A stretch of DNA of 64,000 nucleotides from Gerris lacustris (GCA_951217055.1 OX578283.1:67598475-67662474); one strand, 5' to 3'. Numbered from the stretch's first letter, positions 58,201-60,515 are shown. A program made the numbers and translations. Notes: generated from the sequence alone by a model not told the origin.

Positions 58201-60515
58201 ACGTCAAGGTGTTGTAAGGAGGTGTAACCCAAGTCATCTTCCTCGTCCCCTGTCTCTTTATAATCTTCCTTCTAATAACCACCTTCGACAACAACAAAAT
58301 CATAACTTACCCACCAAAAATTCTACGACTTCGTTGGCAAGCAGGCTGCCTGTTTACAGGTAAAAAACACAATTTTCTACTTATTAATTATTAACTTAAC
58401 TATGTTACACGTGCTTTAAAGAATTTTGAATTACACTGTTCTGCAAAATTTAACAAACTTTCTGTCCCCAAGAAAATTTTATCTGAACTTTATGTTTTCG
58501 AGGTTGCTGAATCCGAATCTGAAGTCAAAATTTCTCCTATACAAACAGTTTTCCCAGAAAATGCGTTCTGAAAAATTGTGGTTTTGGGGGTTTTTGACTT
58601 AATTTTTCGCCCTAAAAAATTTTGTAAAAAAAAAATAAATATTGGGCGTTTGAATATCTTTGAACTATGAAGAACACGAATCAAAAGTCAAAAAAAATCT
58701 GTTGACCTTACATTTTTTAAGAAAAATTAGAAAGAAAACAATTGATTTTTCCTCATATTTAGTCTTTGAAGTTCTATTACTTTTTCAGTGTATGTATGGT
58801 GGTGGTTTCTGACATTAGTCTAGAGAATTACAATACAGTAGAGTCTCGCTTATCCGGACCCCGCTAGTCCGGACATCCGTTTAATCCGGACGGGCCAAAA
58901 ACTATGTACAAATTGGAACCAGGGCCTGTTCAGATTTATGAATAATTAAGATAATTGGAGTTTCTACTTTTATTGTCTATTAAAAATGTATAAAATTGTT
59001 CCTAGTATAGTTTACAGGTGTGTACAACGTTCTAACACGAGGATTACCCGGTATTTTTGTTAAAAATAAACAGATTTAGAATAATTAGGAATAAGTAAGA
59101 ACATCGATAAATCTGTTTCGGTTCCATAGAAATGTAAGGAGCGGCAGATATAAAGGTAGTGTATTCCAACACACTAAGGGGGGGGGGGGGGTAAAAAAAA
59201 GGGGGGGATACTAAAAAGTCAGAAAACATTTGTAATACCACTGAAAAAGTAATAGAAATACAAAGACTCAATATGAAGAAAAATCAATTTTTTTCTTTCT
59301 TATTTTTCATTTTTCTTAAAAAAAGTAAGGTCAACAGATTTTTTTTTTTACTTTTGAGTCGTGTTCTTCATAGTTTAAAGATATTCAAACGCCCATTATT
59401 ATTATTATTTTTTTTTACGAATTTTTTTTGGGCGAAAAATTGGGTCAAAAACCCCCAAAAGCACAATTTTTTCCGAACTTTAGGCACATTTTCTGGGGAA
59501 ACTGTACATAAAGGAGAAATTTTGACATCAAATTCAGACTCAGCACACCAAAATACATCAAAAACACATTACATTTTCATTCTGAGGCTTTTTTTTTTTT
59601 GCAGAACATTGTTATTGGTTTCGACTTTAATATTAACAATTAAAGTGATTTAAAAAATTGTTGACTAGTTTTATTGTAATTCGTTAAAAACTAACATCTT
59701 TTTTTTTAAAAACCAAAATTACCGTGAATATCAAGCTCTAAAAATTATTAATTTAATGGAAGAAAAATTAAGAATTTGTAACATTTTGTTGGGGTTAATA
59801 ATTAAAAAGTTATTGAATTAAATGATTGTAGGATTTCACATGTTATAAGTGAAACCTCTATCACTTCTTTAATTTTTTCATGTTTAAAATATCAGTAGAT
59901 GAAAAAAAAAAGGACTAAATTCTTCAAACATAAATATATTTGTTTAGGAATATTAGTTCTTGTAGTAGAATAGGAATGTGTAGGATAGTCCTTTAGTTAG
60001 TGAGTGTTCATATATTCATTTAATTTTTTTTTTTTTTTATTTATTGAAATATGAAAGTTCCTGTGAAATATTTTTTACACAGGGTGAATCAGAGTTATAG
60101 GATGCTTTTGAAATGGCTGTATCTTCAACACAAAGAAAGTGAATGACCCTGATATGGTTACAAAGCTAAGATTATGAAAGATTACATAGACCATCAAAAC
60201 ACTTGTCCTGCGAGAGCACTTAAGGAAGGTTTAAGAGTAGGGTGGCCATAAAAAAGTTTAGTCCAAAACAAGACTTTGAAATGAGGAGGGGGCGGAGAAT
60301 TAATTTTAAGATTAATTTTTCACTTTAATGTTGGAATTCCACACCTCTGGTATATTTCCAATTTTTTTTTTTTATTAGTGCTACCGGAGTTTTTTGACAA
60401 ACATCCTATTCCTCTGACTCACCTTGTATAGTCTAAAATTTTAAAATTATTATTTATTTTATTTTTATTTTATCTTTTATGTTCCAGGTTATCTGATAAA
60501 TCAGCCAAAAGATGA
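8222..60515 (+). CDS. PPP4R4: PPP4R4, protein phosphatase 4 regulatory subunit 4 (19 coding exons)
   Basis: HEAT-repeat regulatory subunit that binds the catalytic subunit of protein phosphatase 4, mainly in the cytoplasm. Exons: 8222-8278, 8755-8834, 12770-12875, 16276-16494, 19621-19727, 20738-20967, 23475-23597, 25304-25407, 27372-27569, 31787-31942, 35016-35198, 36401-36506, 39231-39356, 40959-41155, 42928-43120, 46905-46955, 52825-52861, 57736-58359, 60488-60515. All phases join to 2,925 nt (974 residues). Residues about 20-664 follow the human protein (about 870 residues) throughout, for example [52 protein letters not shown] and [19 protein letters not shown]. From about 665 on, the tail is low-complexity, basic and Asn-rich and not alignable by eye. 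An in-frame TAA at 8207-8209 precedes the ATG. A generic PP2A A-subunit is less likely because the helix-by-helix match is to PPP4R4. Introns are packed with mobile elements. Confidence 0.88.
8755..8834 (+). CDS. PPP4R4: PPP4R4 coding exon 2
   Basis: Acceptor TTTTCAG, donor GTAAGT. Encodes [17 protein letters not shown], matching the human LTVDEDLSDIERAVYLL helix. Ends in phase 2. Confidence 0.88.
8858..9000. repeat. Dispersed insect repeat signature in intron 2
   Basis: Begins ACTAGCTTTTACCCCGCGCT with a CCGCACGGGG follow-on, a pattern I recognise as a widespread insect interspersed-repeat end. The family and right boundary are not clear. Confidence 0.35.
9701..10590. mobile_element. Foldback element F1 (arms about 400 bp)
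   Basis: Left arm 9701-10110 and right arm 10170-10590 are reverse complements along their length, with matching blocks such as GTGCACGGATGGAGTTGCC at the tips and AAATCTTCATTTAAGAACAA further in, and poly-C/poly-G tracts at matching places. A second, interrupted copy is at 36787-38093 and a partial one at about 41450-41610. No coding capacity. Confidence 0.85.
10584..10659. repeat. (TA)n microsatellite
   Basis: Pure TA run directly at the right end of foldback element F1. Confidence 0.97.
10666..10740. mobile_element. pogo/Tigger-like MITE end
   Basis: CAGTAGGACCCCGGTAATCC followed by GGACGCTC, the terminal motif of pogo-like short elements. A similar terminus is at 58836. The right end was not found here. 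Confidence 0.5.
10930..11560. repeat. Tandem-unit repeat with GGCCGCTATTTTGG-type motif
   Basis: A block with GAAATGGCCGCTATTTTGG at about 10963 recurs about 285 bp later as AAAATGACCGCCATTTCGG (11247), followed each time by a cGATATAT stretch. A tail CTGACGGACGAAC ends the repeat. The architecture resembles the hairpin-tipped family but no hairpin tip is visible. Confidence 0.55.
11561..12769. other. PPP4R4 intron 2, distal part
   Basis: 11561-11840 is a diverged relative of the foldback element at 58440-59640 (shared AAAAACCCCCAAGACACAAT-type block). I recognise nothing in 11841-12769. Confidence 0.4.
12770..12875 (+). CDS. PPP4R4: PPP4R4 coding exon 3
   Basis: Acceptor GATGCAG, donor GTAAAT. 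Encodes [20 protein letters not shown] then a [14 protein letters not shown] helix, matching human VIANLPFLMRQNPTETLRRV. Phase 0 at the end. Confidence 0.9.
12876..13817. other. PPP4R4 intron 3, proximal part
   Basis: AT-rich sequence with no ORF, RNA gene or repeat ends that I can support. Confidence 0.5.
13826..14823. mobile_element. hAT element, 998 bp, 8-bp duplication
   Basis: Flanked by CTTATTAG on both sides (13818-13825, 14824-14831). Diverged TIRs: TATGACTCGGATTGC at the left and, read inward from the right, TAGGGCTAGGATTTGAGCAT. Multiple TATGCTCGA-like subterminal repeats. The minus strand has short peptide stretches (for example a [17 protein letters not shown] segment) but stops break every frame, so it is a decayed copy. 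Confidence 0.8.
14832..15860. other. PPP4R4 intron 3, middle part
   Basis: Repeated short phrases of the ACCTCGTATGTGTT / ACCTCATAACT kind at 15165-15470 suggest a decayed repeat, but boundaries are not visible. Nothing else was recognised. Confidence 0.35.
15862..16100. repeat. Inverted/direct repeat cluster with CTTTAGATTGTTACTCCCC
   Basis: The phrase occurs at about 15875 and 15950, and inverted at about 15910 and 16077 (GGGGAGTAACAATCTGAAGA), so the segment can fold into alternative hairpins. Probably a small MITE with a duplicated end. Confidence 0.5.
16276..16494 (+). CDS. PPP4R4: PPP4R4 coding exon 4
   Basis: Acceptor GTTACAG, donor GTTAGT. 73 codons, phase 0 at both ends. Encodes HEAT helices including [20 protein letters not shown], matching human HLEHRDTGVSNAWLETLLSV. 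Confidence 0.92.
16735..17482. mobile_element. Repeat with CTCCC-GAGGC-GAGCC-GAGGGAG motif, copy a
   Basis: Starts TAGTTATTTACGCACCAAGG and ends near CTCCCCGCTGGAGGTAAAAT. A second copy lies inverted at about 41680-42645. Both carry GAGGCGGAGCCGAGGGAGT-like direct repeats close to one end. Inserted inside F2. Confidence 0.6.
17490..17945. repeat. Dispersed repeat with poly-G tract, copy a
   Basis: Shares blocks in inverted orientation with 46035-46400 (GTTATGGCGTTTGTCC here, GGACAAACGCCATAACC there). Includes a G23 run around 17581-17603. The apparent ORF over it is Gly-rich artefact. Confidence 0.65.
18480..18570 (-). repeat. Short dispersed repeat, copy b
   Basis: Reads GAACTGTATATGAGAAAGTT on the minus strand, followed by TGTCTGAGTTGTCTCGAACC. 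Related copies on the plus strand are at about 8525-8600 and 40760-40835. Confidence 0.65.
18640..18970. repeat. Possible relative of the hairpin-tipped family (tail only)
   Basis: Contains CTGCTCAGACAGACAGACAT and CCTCGGGGTATGATTTTC, similar in layout to the GTCTGTC body of the hairpin-tipped repeats, but no tip is seen. Confidence 0.35.
19126..19302. mobile_element. Harbinger-like MITE (177 bp)
   Basis: TIRs GGCGGCTTTCACACTGAAGT and, at the right end, CTTCGGTGTGAAAGCCGCC, flanked by TTA at 19123-19125 and 19303-19305. A 3-bp TTA/TAA duplication is typical of PIF/Harbinger elements. Confidence 0.8.
19621..19727 (+). CDS. PPP4R4: PPP4R4 coding exon 5
   Basis: Acceptor TGTTGCAG, donor GTAAGT. 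Encodes [20 protein letters not shown] then a [15 protein letters not shown] helix, matching human RLVSCKILGKLTNKFDA. Ends in phase 2. Confidence 0.92.
19795..20510. repeat. 57-bp minisatellite, about 12.5 copies
   Basis: Unit TTGCAACATGCTAACCCCAT followed by GTCACCTGTCACTACGAT and CCTGGTCCGTTGTTGGGTA. Period is exactly 57 bp (starts at 19823, 19880, 19937 and onward), so it stays open as 19-residue repeats in several frames on both strands. It lies in PPP4R4 intron 5 and is not spliced into the gene by any site I can see. Confidence 0.95.
20738..20967 (+). CDS. PPP4R4: PPP4R4 coding exon 6
   Basis: Acceptor GTTTCAG, donor GTAAAA. Encodes two HEAT repeats: [20 protein letters not shown] and then [20 protein letters not shown], matching human REILPLVKSLCQDVEYEVR and LSRDEGSSVRLAAFETLVN. 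Ends in phase 1. Confidence 0.95.
21479..22112 (+). mobile_element. Jockey-like LINE 3' end with A-rich tail
   Basis: Plus-strand translation [20 protein letters not shown], then [17 protein letters not shown] and [20 protein letters not shown] is the C-terminal region downstream of the reverse transcriptase in Jockey-type elements. One in-frame TGA interrupts it near 21757; a stop follows RDLLNILT. The 3' end is A-rich (AATAAATAAAAATAATA). 5'-truncated insertion inside the hAT-like element. Confidence 0.8.
22376..22780. mobile_element. pogo-like MITE (405 bp)
   Basis: TIRs CAGTAGAACCTCGCTTA and AAGGTTCTACTG flanked by TA. The interior consists of repeated AACCTCWATAACACGA-like phrases. A left-truncated copy of the same family is at about 40438-40755. 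Confidence 0.85.
23475..23597 (+). CDS. PPP4R4: PPP4R4 coding exon 7
   Basis: Acceptor TTTTCAG, donor GTAAGG. Encodes [20 protein letters not shown] then [14 protein letters not shown], matching human TILPLVKSFCEKSFKADESI. Phase 1 on both sides. Confidence 0.9.
23806..25209. mobile_element. Palindromic mariner relic with nested hAT element
   Basis: Left end TGTGATCAAAAAGTATCCGA, right end TTTTGATCACACT, with a second inverted copy of the left terminus at about 24933-24997. Both arms carry the mariner transposase N-terminal helix-turn-helix region: on the plus strand [18 protein letters not shown] and [11 protein letters not shown], on the minus strand ASKMAAY and further [20 protein letters not shown]. 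Stops and frameshifts break both. The copy looks like a head-to-head rearrangement rather than a simple element. Confidence 0.75.
24652..24923. mobile_element. hAT-type MITE nested in the mariner relic
   Basis: Termini TAGGGTTGGGAAATCGAT and, inverted at the right, ATCGATGTCCTAACCCTA; exact 8-bp duplication GGCATGCC at 24644-24651 and 24924-24931. The interior contains many ATCGATGT half-sites, so it folds on itself. Confidence 0.85.
25304..25407 (+). CDS. PPP4R4: PPP4R4 coding exon 8 (two possible donors)
   Basis: Acceptor GTTACAG. Encodes [20 protein letters not shown] then GNPQCQ, matching human IFTPDQHLRFLEFYKKLCTL. The strong donor GTGAGT at 25408 adds VNKNGIGI; an alternative donor GTAAAT at 25384 gives an exon ending 25383. 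Both keep phase 0, so either isoform is in frame. Confidence 0.85.
25479..26026 (-). mobile_element. Possible Crypton-derived repeat, copy a, with ORF start
   Basis: The minus strand encodes [20 protein letters not shown], then a [17 protein letters not shown] segment. A short acidic leader followed by an S-x-E-R-Y-x-x-x-Y-x-K-F helix resembles the N-terminal core-binding domain of Crypton/tyrosine-recombinase proteins in insects. The frame then leaves homology. Related copies: 47793-48225 and 56070-56655. One terminus GTACATTACGCGTCGAGTGC, the other near ATTTTGTATCAATCGTAGAT. Family assignment is inference. Confidence 0.45.
26166..26548 (+). repeat. Hairpin-tipped dispersed repeat, copy b
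   Basis: Tip at 26166-26194: outer arms GGTTTC and GAAACC, inner arms TGTAC and GTTCA around AAA, then TTATA and CTGTCTGTCCG. The body has two tandem units of about 130 bp, each with a GATGGCRGCCAA motif (26337, 26471) and TTTTTAGTCACCATGACATG. Confidence 0.75.
26549..27371. other. Intron 8 segment starting with a piggyBac-like left end
   Basis: TTAACCCATTCAATGCGGG at 26550 resembles a piggyBac-type left terminus (TTAA plus CCC), but I found no matching right end before exon 9. The rest, including poly-T and poly-C runs, shows nothing I recognise. Confidence 0.35.
27372..27569 (+). CDS. PPP4R4: PPP4R4 coding exon 9
   Basis: Acceptor TTTCAG, donor GTAATA; 66 codons, phase 0. Encodes [20 protein letters not shown] and [20 protein letters not shown], matching human SVRKNCAYNFPAMIVFVDPK and FCLCHDPEVPVRYTIAICFY. 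Confidence 0.93.
28325..28463. repeat. Deleted remnant of the tRNA-promoter inverted-repeat family
   Basis: Two inverted AAATCAAATTATAATTAT tails with only CCCGGCGCAGGA and a GTATTTTTCACTGTCTGTT segment left between them. Confidence 0.65.
28530..28603 (-). repeat. tRNA-like SINE head
   Basis: Minus-strand A box TAGCTCAGTTGG, B box GGTTCAAGTCC with 3' TGCTGGGG. Not a functional tRNA gene: the anticodon arm is imperfect and it is one of several dispersed copies with the same non-tRNA flank. Confidence 0.75.
28631..30143. mobile_element. piggyBac-like non-autonomous element (1.5 kb)
   Basis: TTAA at 28627-28630 and 30144-30147 with termini CCCTTTGAGG and CCTCAAAGGG. At the left end a 48-bp unit (GCCTGTAAGCTGAGATCTCG ...) occurs about 2.5 times. 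A segment of about 300 bp is duplicated in direct orientation (roughly 29393-29660 and 29738-30040, sharing AGATTTTTGTTCAT and TCAAAAGCCGGATA). No transposase ORF. Confidence 0.8.
30281..30353 (+). repeat. tRNA-like SINE head
   Basis: A box TAGCTCAGTTGG, B box GGTTCAAGTCC, preceded by the family leader GAAAGCTTGGATTCGGGAAT and followed by CTATTTTTCTCTGT and an AATTATAATTTGATTTAAA tail. Confidence 0.75.
30512..30640. mobile_element. Small hairpin MITE
   Basis: TAAGTAATAGATGGCCGAAG and GGTGTAATAATGGA at the left are mirrored by TCCATTATTACACC and CATCCATTTATTACTTA at the right, about 129 bp in all. Confidence 0.75.
31136..31745. repeat. Dispersed repeat R1, copy b
   Basis: Inverted relative to 2140-2830 and with only one copy of the 113-bp segment, so it probably shows the state before the duplication seen in copy a. 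Ends about 40 bp before the exon 10 acceptor. Confidence 0.85.
31787..31942 (+). CDS. PPP4R4: PPP4R4 coding exon 10
   Basis: Acceptor ATTCAG, donor GTAACT; 52 codons, phase 0. Encodes [20 protein letters not shown] and [18 protein letters not shown], matching human LIHKELITLLQDESLEVLDA. Confidence 0.94.
32217..33481 (+). repeat. Hairpin-tipped dispersed repeat, copy c (longest, tandem units)
   Basis: Tip at 32217-32249: outer arms GGGTTTC and GAAACCC, inner arms TTGGT and ACCAA around AAA, then TTATAG and GTGTCTGTCTGTC. The body is nearly four tandem units of about 290 bp; the motif AAGATGGCGG (AAAATGGCGG in the first) starts at 32408, 32699, 32991 and 33279. The first three units also carry GGCGCCATTTTGTC-like sites and a poly-C run. 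The far end CACCAACGAAACCC is the inverse of the tip start. Confidence 0.85.
33482..34072. other. Intron 10 segment, nothing recognised
   Basis: AT-rich sequence between the hairpin-tipped repeat and the tRNA-promoter element. No ORF or repeat ends supported. Confidence 0.5.
34073..34515. mobile_element. tRNA-promoter inverted-repeat element, copy 2 (complete)
   Basis: Inverted arms of about 120 bp: left 34073-34195 carries a minus-strand tRNA-like head truncated before the A box start; right 34384-34515 carries a plus-strand head with TAGCATAGTTGG and GGTTCAAATCC. Between them are the conserved AAGGTACAGGTACTAATTG and GAAAGCTTGGATTCGGGA segments also found at 39940-40060. Confidence 0.8.
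35016..35198 (+). CDS. PPP4R4: PPP4R4 coding exon 11
   Basis: Acceptor TTTTCAG, donor GTAAAA; 61 codons, phase 0. Encodes [20 protein letters not shown] and [17 protein letters not shown], matching human AAASLKWRTHEKLLQKYACL. Confidence 0.93.
35199..35770. other. Intron 11 segment, nothing recognised
   Basis: AT-rich, with an interrupted poly-A tract near 35370-35398. No supported feature. Confidence 0.5.
35800..36081 (-). repeat. Hairpin-tipped dispersed repeat, copy d
   Basis: Minus-strand tip at 36056-36081: outer arms GGGTCC and GGACCC, followed (minus strand) by TTATA and GTGTGTCTGTCTGTC. The body to the left contains CCCTTTCATATGATACCCCA, the inverse of a phrase in copy c. Confidence 0.7.
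36300..36356 (-). repeat. Hairpin tip of the same family, copy e (tip only)
   Basis: Outer arms GGGTTTC (36323-36329) and GAAACCC (36350-36356), then TTATAGTTTCG on the minus strand. Only 45 bp before the exon 12 acceptor. Confidence 0.7.
36401..36506 (+). CDS. PPP4R4: PPP4R4 coding exon 12
   Basis: Acceptor GTTGCAG, donor GTGAGC. Encodes [20 protein letters not shown] and [11 protein letters not shown], matching human TLCIFLRYNRKQEQRHEVIQ. Ends in phase 1. Confidence 0.94.
36537..36767. mobile_element. MITE with CTCATGCCATTATA termini, copy a
   Basis: TIRs CTCATGCCATTATA and TATAATGGCATGAG flanked by TATA, 231 bp. The interior has GTGGTTTTATTTTTTCCCTC and CTCGAGATTTTGGCGGGTAG. Begins 31 bp past the exon 12 donor. 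A longer copy with an insertion is at about 45852-46768. Confidence 0.8.
36787..38093. mobile_element. Foldback element F1, copy b, split by a TTAA element
   Basis: Left arm 36787-37262 and right arm 37834-38093 match the arms of 9701-10590 (for example AATGAAGATTTATAGTATTA). The element is interrupted between ACCACAACT and ATGCACTT, where copy a runs straight through. Confidence 0.8.
37267..37833. mobile_element. piggyBac-like MITE (567 bp) nested in F1
   Basis: TTAA at 37263-37266 and 37834-37837; termini CCCTCGGGAACGCGCGGTC and GACCGCACGCACCCGAGGG. No ORF. Removing it and one TTAA restores the foldback sequence seen at 10195-10230. Confidence 0.9.
38094..39230. other. Intron 12 distal part, unclassified
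   Basis: No gene recognised. 38890-39015 contains CCCCCATTTTCAGTCCCC and GGGGCCCACATACTCTAAAT phrases that look like a decayed transposon end. Confidence 0.4.
39231..39356 (+). CDS. PPP4R4: PPP4R4 coding exon 13
   Basis: Acceptor TTTTTCAG, donor GTATGT. Encodes [20 protein letters not shown] and [17 protein letters not shown], matching human KSYWNRLRFLDTCEFIIEIF. Phase 1 at both ends. Confidence 0.94.
39362..39725 (-). repeat. Hairpin-tipped dispersed repeat, copy f, abutting exon 13
   Basis: Inverse of 32217-32575: tip at 39693-39725 (outer arms GGGTTTC and GAATTCC, inner TTGGT and ACCAA in either orientation), CAGACAGGCAGACACAG, then ATCCGCCATTTTGG. The repeat sequence begins at GCAAAATTTTGATG, five bases past the exon end, so the donor consensus is immediately followed by repeat DNA. 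Confidence 0.8.
39840..40260. mobile_element. tRNA-promoter inverted-repeat element, copy 3
   Basis: Left arm reduced to the tail (39840-39915, ending GACTCCAGC); right arm with a tRNA-like head at 40087-40157 (TAGCTTAGTTGG, GGTTCGAGTCC). Shares the AAGGTACAGGTACCAATTGG middle segment with copy 2. Confidence 0.75.
40438..40755. mobile_element. pogo-like MITE, left-truncated copy
   Basis: Matches 22460-22780 (ACCTCTATAACGCGACTCTA and the right end GAGGTTCTACTG before TA). The left terminus is missing. Confidence 0.8.
40959..41155 (+). CDS. PPP4R4: PPP4R4 coding exon 14
   Basis: Acceptor TTTACAG, donor GTGAGC; ends in phase 0. Encodes [40 protein letters not shown] and [14 protein letters not shown], matching human DPVANVRMKLCYLLPKVKST. 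Confidence 0.95.
41266..41420. mobile_element. Left end of the TAGGGTTACCATACG hAT-like family
   Basis: GGGTTACCATACGTCCGGAC and GTCCGGATTTTACT match the left end of the element at 21186. The right end was not identified. Confidence 0.6.
41450..41610. repeat. Partial foldback element F1 arm
   Basis: Diverged match to the terminal part of the F1 right arm (TTTTTGGGTACAGAGTGCAT ... GGAATGTACACATACAG). Confidence 0.5.
41680..42645. mobile_element. Repeat with CTCCC-GAGGC-GAGCC motif, copy b (inverted)
   Basis: Ends CCTCCCTTGGTGCGTAAATA, the inverse of the start of 16735. Three AACTCCCTCGGCTACGCCTC-like units are near that end. The left part also has a 20-bp unit AATCGTGGCGGAAAGTAG repeated four times (41764-41837). 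Confidence 0.6.
42928..43120 (+). CDS. PPP4R4: PPP4R4 coding exon 15
   Basis: Acceptor GTTTCAG, donor GTAAGA. Encodes [20 protein letters not shown], then a Pro/Ser-rich linker and [17 protein letters not shown]. This is where the protein leaves the HEAT array for the flexible tail. Ends in phase 1. Confidence 0.88.
43290..44837. mobile_element. Harbinger-like element with internal GTCTATAGAC satellite
   Basis: TIRs AGCCTAGTCCACACTAGTAG and CTACTAGTGTGGACTAGGCT, flanked by TAA at 43287-43289 and 44838-44840. The interior is dominated by a tandem array (next entry). The right part (44630-44830) has diverged GTCTACC units. No transposase ORF. Confidence 0.85.
43311..44190. repeat. Tandem array of palindromic GTCTATAGAC units
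   Basis: Units of the type ACATTGCTCAACATGTCTAT-AGACGGTCTAATAGACAGTC, about 30-50 bp each with variable deletion of the GGTCTAATA part. GTCTATAGAC is a perfect palindrome repeated dozens of times, and the GTTGC-ACAACATGTC phrase matches the inner part of the element's TIR. Confidence 0.93.
45195..45435. repeat. Inverted repeat left arm flanking exon 16
   Basis: Reverse complement of 47555-47780 over about 230 bp (for example GATGGTTGTAGTAGAGTGAG here, CTCACTCTACTACAACCATC there). The arms lie on either side of PPP4R4 exon 16. Confidence 0.8.
45474..45625 (+). mobile_element. tRNA-like SINE, single copy 4
   Basis: Leader GAAAGCTTAATTCGGGATTA, tRNA-like head 45525-45602 with CGCTTAATTGG and GGTTCGAGTCC, and CTATTTTTCTCTGTCTGTC tail. 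No inverted partner is nearby, so the family also occurs as a solo unit. Confidence 0.7.
45852..46768. mobile_element. MITE with CTCATG(C/T)CATTATA termini, copy b, with insertion
   Basis: Termini CTCATGTCATTATA and TATAATGGCATGAG as at 36537-36767. The extra length is the poly-G-family repeat (46035-46400, inverse of 17490-17945) bounded by two GGCACATAAACTCAAAAAG direct repeats at about 46062 and 46621. Confidence 0.7.
46905..46955 (+). CDS. PPP4R4: PPP4R4 coding exon 16 (51 nt)
   Basis: Acceptor CTTTCAG, donor GTATTA. Encodes [16 protein letters not shown], phase 1 at both ends, so it could be skipped without a frameshift. Ser-rich like the rest of the tail. Assignment rests on splice sites and phase, not on homology. 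Confidence 0.7.
46956..47554. other. Intron 16 proximal part, nothing firm
   Basis: 47470-47530 contains AGGGGCGGATTCAGGACCTA and a G10 run that look like a transposon end, but no partner was found. Confidence 0.35.
47555..47780. repeat. Inverted repeat right arm flanking exon 16
   Basis: Partner of 45195-45435, about 2.1 kb away. Confidence 0.8.
47793..48225 (+). mobile_element. Possible Crypton-derived repeat, copy b (ORF lost)
   Basis: CTACGATTGATACGAAATAT start and GCGTAATGTACTATT end match the termini of the copies at 25479 and 56070. The region that encodes the acidic leader in the others is deleted. Confidence 0.6.
48450..48453. repeat. Target-site duplication AGTC (left)
   Basis: Identical to 52656-52659; the pair flanks the LTR retrotransposon. 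Confidence 0.85.
48454..48589 (-). repeat. 3' LTR (136 bp)
   Basis: Base-for-base identical to 52520-52655 as far as I can compare by eye. Very short for a Ty3/gypsy LTR. Begins TG and ends CA on the element's strand. Confidence 0.93.
48590..48602 (-). other. Polypurine tract
   Basis: GGGAGGGGAGTAG on the minus strand, directly adjoining the 3' LTR; primes plus-strand DNA synthesis. Confidence 0.85.
48621..51629 (-). CDS. pol: Pol polyprotein (protease, RT, RNase H, integrase)
   Basis: Open frame of 1,002 codons without stops. Order: aspartic protease with DTG at residues 39-41; reverse transcriptase (about 195-440) with YVDD at 337-340; RNase H (about 480-610) with TDAS at 490 and TDHK at 557; integrase with the zinc pair H681/H685 and C715/C718, catalytic D747, D806, E842 (D,D-35-E spacing), and a GPY/F-type end ([15 protein letters not shown]). 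The gag stop lies inside this frame and there is no ATG at its 5' end, so it must be made by -1 frameshifting from gag. All catalytic residues I can check are present. Order PR-RT-RH-IN identifies Ty3/gypsy. This is retrotransposon, not host, coding sequence. Confidence 0.95.
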   Translation of the reverse strand: MQVQEKKKRISQILAASTGKISSRLFIKDEATKLNFLIDTGADLSVVPALKNHRKTPDPFSRIFAANGTKINTFGETILTLNLGLRRNFRWNFIKADVTKPIIGADFLHHFGLIIDLKNKSIIDGLTKLSTLGRILPTTSPTIRAVQKENRFTNILRQFPDTMQDNPNFFDEPKHKTTHYLETTGPSIFEKPRRLAPDALKCAKKEFEAMVAQGICRPSRSSWANPLHMVKKKNGEWRPCGDYRRLNAVTIPDRYPLPHIQDITRNLIGKKIFTTIDLRKAYHQIPMQPEHIHKTALTTPFGLFEFVRMPFGLRNSGQTFQRFVDEVLRGFDFAWAYVDDILVGSETEDQHEEHLKQIFERFKTYGVSLNPAKCDFGKKEVVFLGHSVSEEGVKPLPDKVNAITTFKRPETIKELRRFLAMLNFYHRFVPNASHIQAPLVELTHGSKKNDKRKINWNLEAEQAFQKCKDGLSNAATLAYPSKQGLLVLMTDASETALGAALNQIENGKPPKPISFFSKKLSKTEQNYSTYDRELLAIYKAIKHFRHLLEGREFVIYTDHKPLTFAFIQKSDKASPRQMRHLDFISQFSTDIRHLSGKDNVVADTLSRVEAITKTQEVNMDQIAEAQLHDEELKTLLQDNKSLVLRQIKLPGSDRTLYCDVQDKIRPYIPQPYRRAIFNSLHNLAHPGIRATTKMVTQRYVWPGIRSDCVKWARNCIPCQRCKIHRHTKSPLGSFDNNYPRFGHVHVDIVGPLPICQGYRYLLTCVDRFTRWPEAFPLKQIDAETVAETFYSGWISRYGAPNIITTDQGRQFDSVIFNEMLRLLGIKRNRTTAFHPASNGMVERMHRQLKAAIKCHNTQEWLEVLPMVLLGLRAAHKEDLQASPAELVFGTVLRLPGQFFAEAKEDKVPNEFAKRLMQTMSNLRPRNVNHKIKNSPYFIHPDLRNSTHVFLRDDTILRPLQPPYMGPYLVLDRRDKTFKLNINNKDKWVTIDRLKPAYCDGLH
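51599..52479 (-). CDS. gag: Gag protein, frame shifted at a poly-C tract
   Basis: The N-terminal part starts at 52479 ([20 protein letters not shown], then [20 protein letters not shown], the matrix/capsid start typical of insect and fluke Gag). It runs to a C38 homopolymer on the minus strand (52200-52237). Past it, the capsid continues in another frame: [40 protein letters not shown]. The C-terminus holds the nucleocapsid motif [18 protein letters not shown] (C-x2-H-x9-C-x3-C) and ends at 51599. Apart from the tract both halves look undamaged. The long homopolymer may be genuine slippage or a sequencing/assembly artefact. Confidence 0.88.
51605..51611 (-). promoter_or_regulatory. -1 ribosomal frameshift heptamer
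   Basis: A AAA AAC on the minus strand, in the right phase (gag codons AGA AAA AAC GAA TAA). Slipping by -1 enters the pol frame, which continues CGA ATA AGC. The gag stop follows four codons later at 51599-51601. Confidence 0.75.
52200..52237. repeat. G38 homopolymer inside gag
   Basis: 38 consecutive G on the plus strand, encoding polyproline in the gag frame before it. It marks the point where the reading frame changes. Confidence 0.95.
52509..52518 (-). other. Primer-binding site (tRNA-Trp)
   Basis: TGGTGACCCC on the minus strand, one base from the 5' LTR. It is complementary to GGGGTCACCA, the 3' end of eukaryotic tRNA-Trp including the CCA tail. Confidence 0.8.
52520..52655 (-). repeat. 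5' LTR (136 bp)
   Basis: Identical partner of 48454-48589. The right flank AGTC (52656-52659) is the second target-site copy. Confidence 0.93.
52825..52861 (+). CDS. PPP4R4: PPP4R4 coding exon 17 (37-nt microexon)
   Basis: Acceptor TTTTCAG, donor GTAATT. Encodes [11 protein letters not shown]; enters in phase 1 and leaves in phase 2, so skipping it would shift the frame. Supported by splice sites and by linking exons 16 and 18 in frame. Confidence 0.7.
53063..53655 (+). repeat. Hairpin-tipped dispersed repeat, copy g (R2)
   Basis: Tip at 53063-53090, same arms as 3181-3208 (CTTC/GAAG, TTACC/GGTAA), GTGTCTGTCTGTCGGTCTGT at 53190, and the distal GGATGCGAGGAAGCTATGTG at 53609. Confidence 0.8.
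53660..54923. other. Intron 17 segment, nothing recognised
   Basis: Very AT-rich. A short hairpin GGCCACTTTAGTGGCC is at 54833-54848. No coding or clear repeat ends. Confidence 0.45.
54924..55497. mobile_element. Foldback element F2, copy b (compact)
   Basis: Two arms of about 280 bp: left TAGACCAGGAGATAGTGTAC ... GTGGTCGGCTAAGTTCATCT, right the inverse ending CAATCTCCTGGACTATT. The centre holds the mirrored phrases ATCAAGTTGATGTTAGTTTG and CAAACTAACATCAACTTGAT. Uninterrupted version of 16567-18207. Confidence 0.85.
55498..56069. other. Intron 17 segment, mostly unclassified
   Basis: Contains AAACGTTTCAACTCATAG ... GTCATCTTCAGT at 55926-55960, the same motif type as at 3793-3826. Nothing else supported. 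Confidence 0.4.
56070..56655 (+). mobile_element. Possible Crypton-derived repeat, copy c, with ORF start
   Basis: The plus strand encodes [34 protein letters not shown], a TAA, then [19 protein letters not shown] in the same frame. It is a homologue of the minus-strand ORF at 25479-26026, with the same termini. The shared coding block argues that the family descends from a gene-bearing element. Confidence 0.5.
56944..57578. mobile_element. pogo/Tigger-like element (635 bp)
   Basis: TIRs CAGTGTAACCCCTCTTAACC and AAGAAGGGTTACACTG with TA on both sides. Long subterminal inverted similarity (CCGGCC-type blocks). The interior has no intact ORF. Confidence 0.85.
57736..58359 (+). CDS. PPP4R4: PPP4R4 coding exon 18 (C-terminal tail)
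   Basis: Acceptor TTTTCAG, donor GTAAAA; 624 nt. Encodes [20 protein letters not shown], a basic Arg/Ser/Pro segment ([20 protein letters not shown]), then an Asn/Lys/Asp-rich low-complexity stretch and a second basic segment ([18 protein letters not shown]). Likely disordered. Ends in phase 2. The human tail is also Ser-rich and basic, but I cannot align it. Confidence 0.85.
58440..59640. mobile_element. Foldback element F4
   Basis: Arms 58440-58790 and 59250-59640 are inverted repeats (AAAATTGTGGTTTTGGGGGT here, CCCCCAAAAGCACAATTTTT there; GAACTATGAAGAACACGA and TCGTGTTCTTCATAGTTTAA). The centre holds a pogo-like end CAGTAGAGTCTCGCTTATCC at 58836 and a G12 run at 59178. A diverged arm is at 11561-11840. 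Confidence 0.75.
59641..60487. other. Intron 18 distal part, nothing recognised
   Basis: AT-rich. 60090-60125 has GGGTGAATCAGAGTTATAGG, a phrase that may belong to a decayed repeat. No gene. Confidence 0.4.
60488..60515 (+). CDS. PPP4R4: PPP4R4 last coding exon
   Basis: Acceptor TTCCAG at 60482-60487. Completes an Arg codon, then LSDKSAKR and TGA at 60513-60515. Only 28 coding nt; the support is the matching phase, the good acceptor and the polyadenylation signals that follow. Confidence 0.7.
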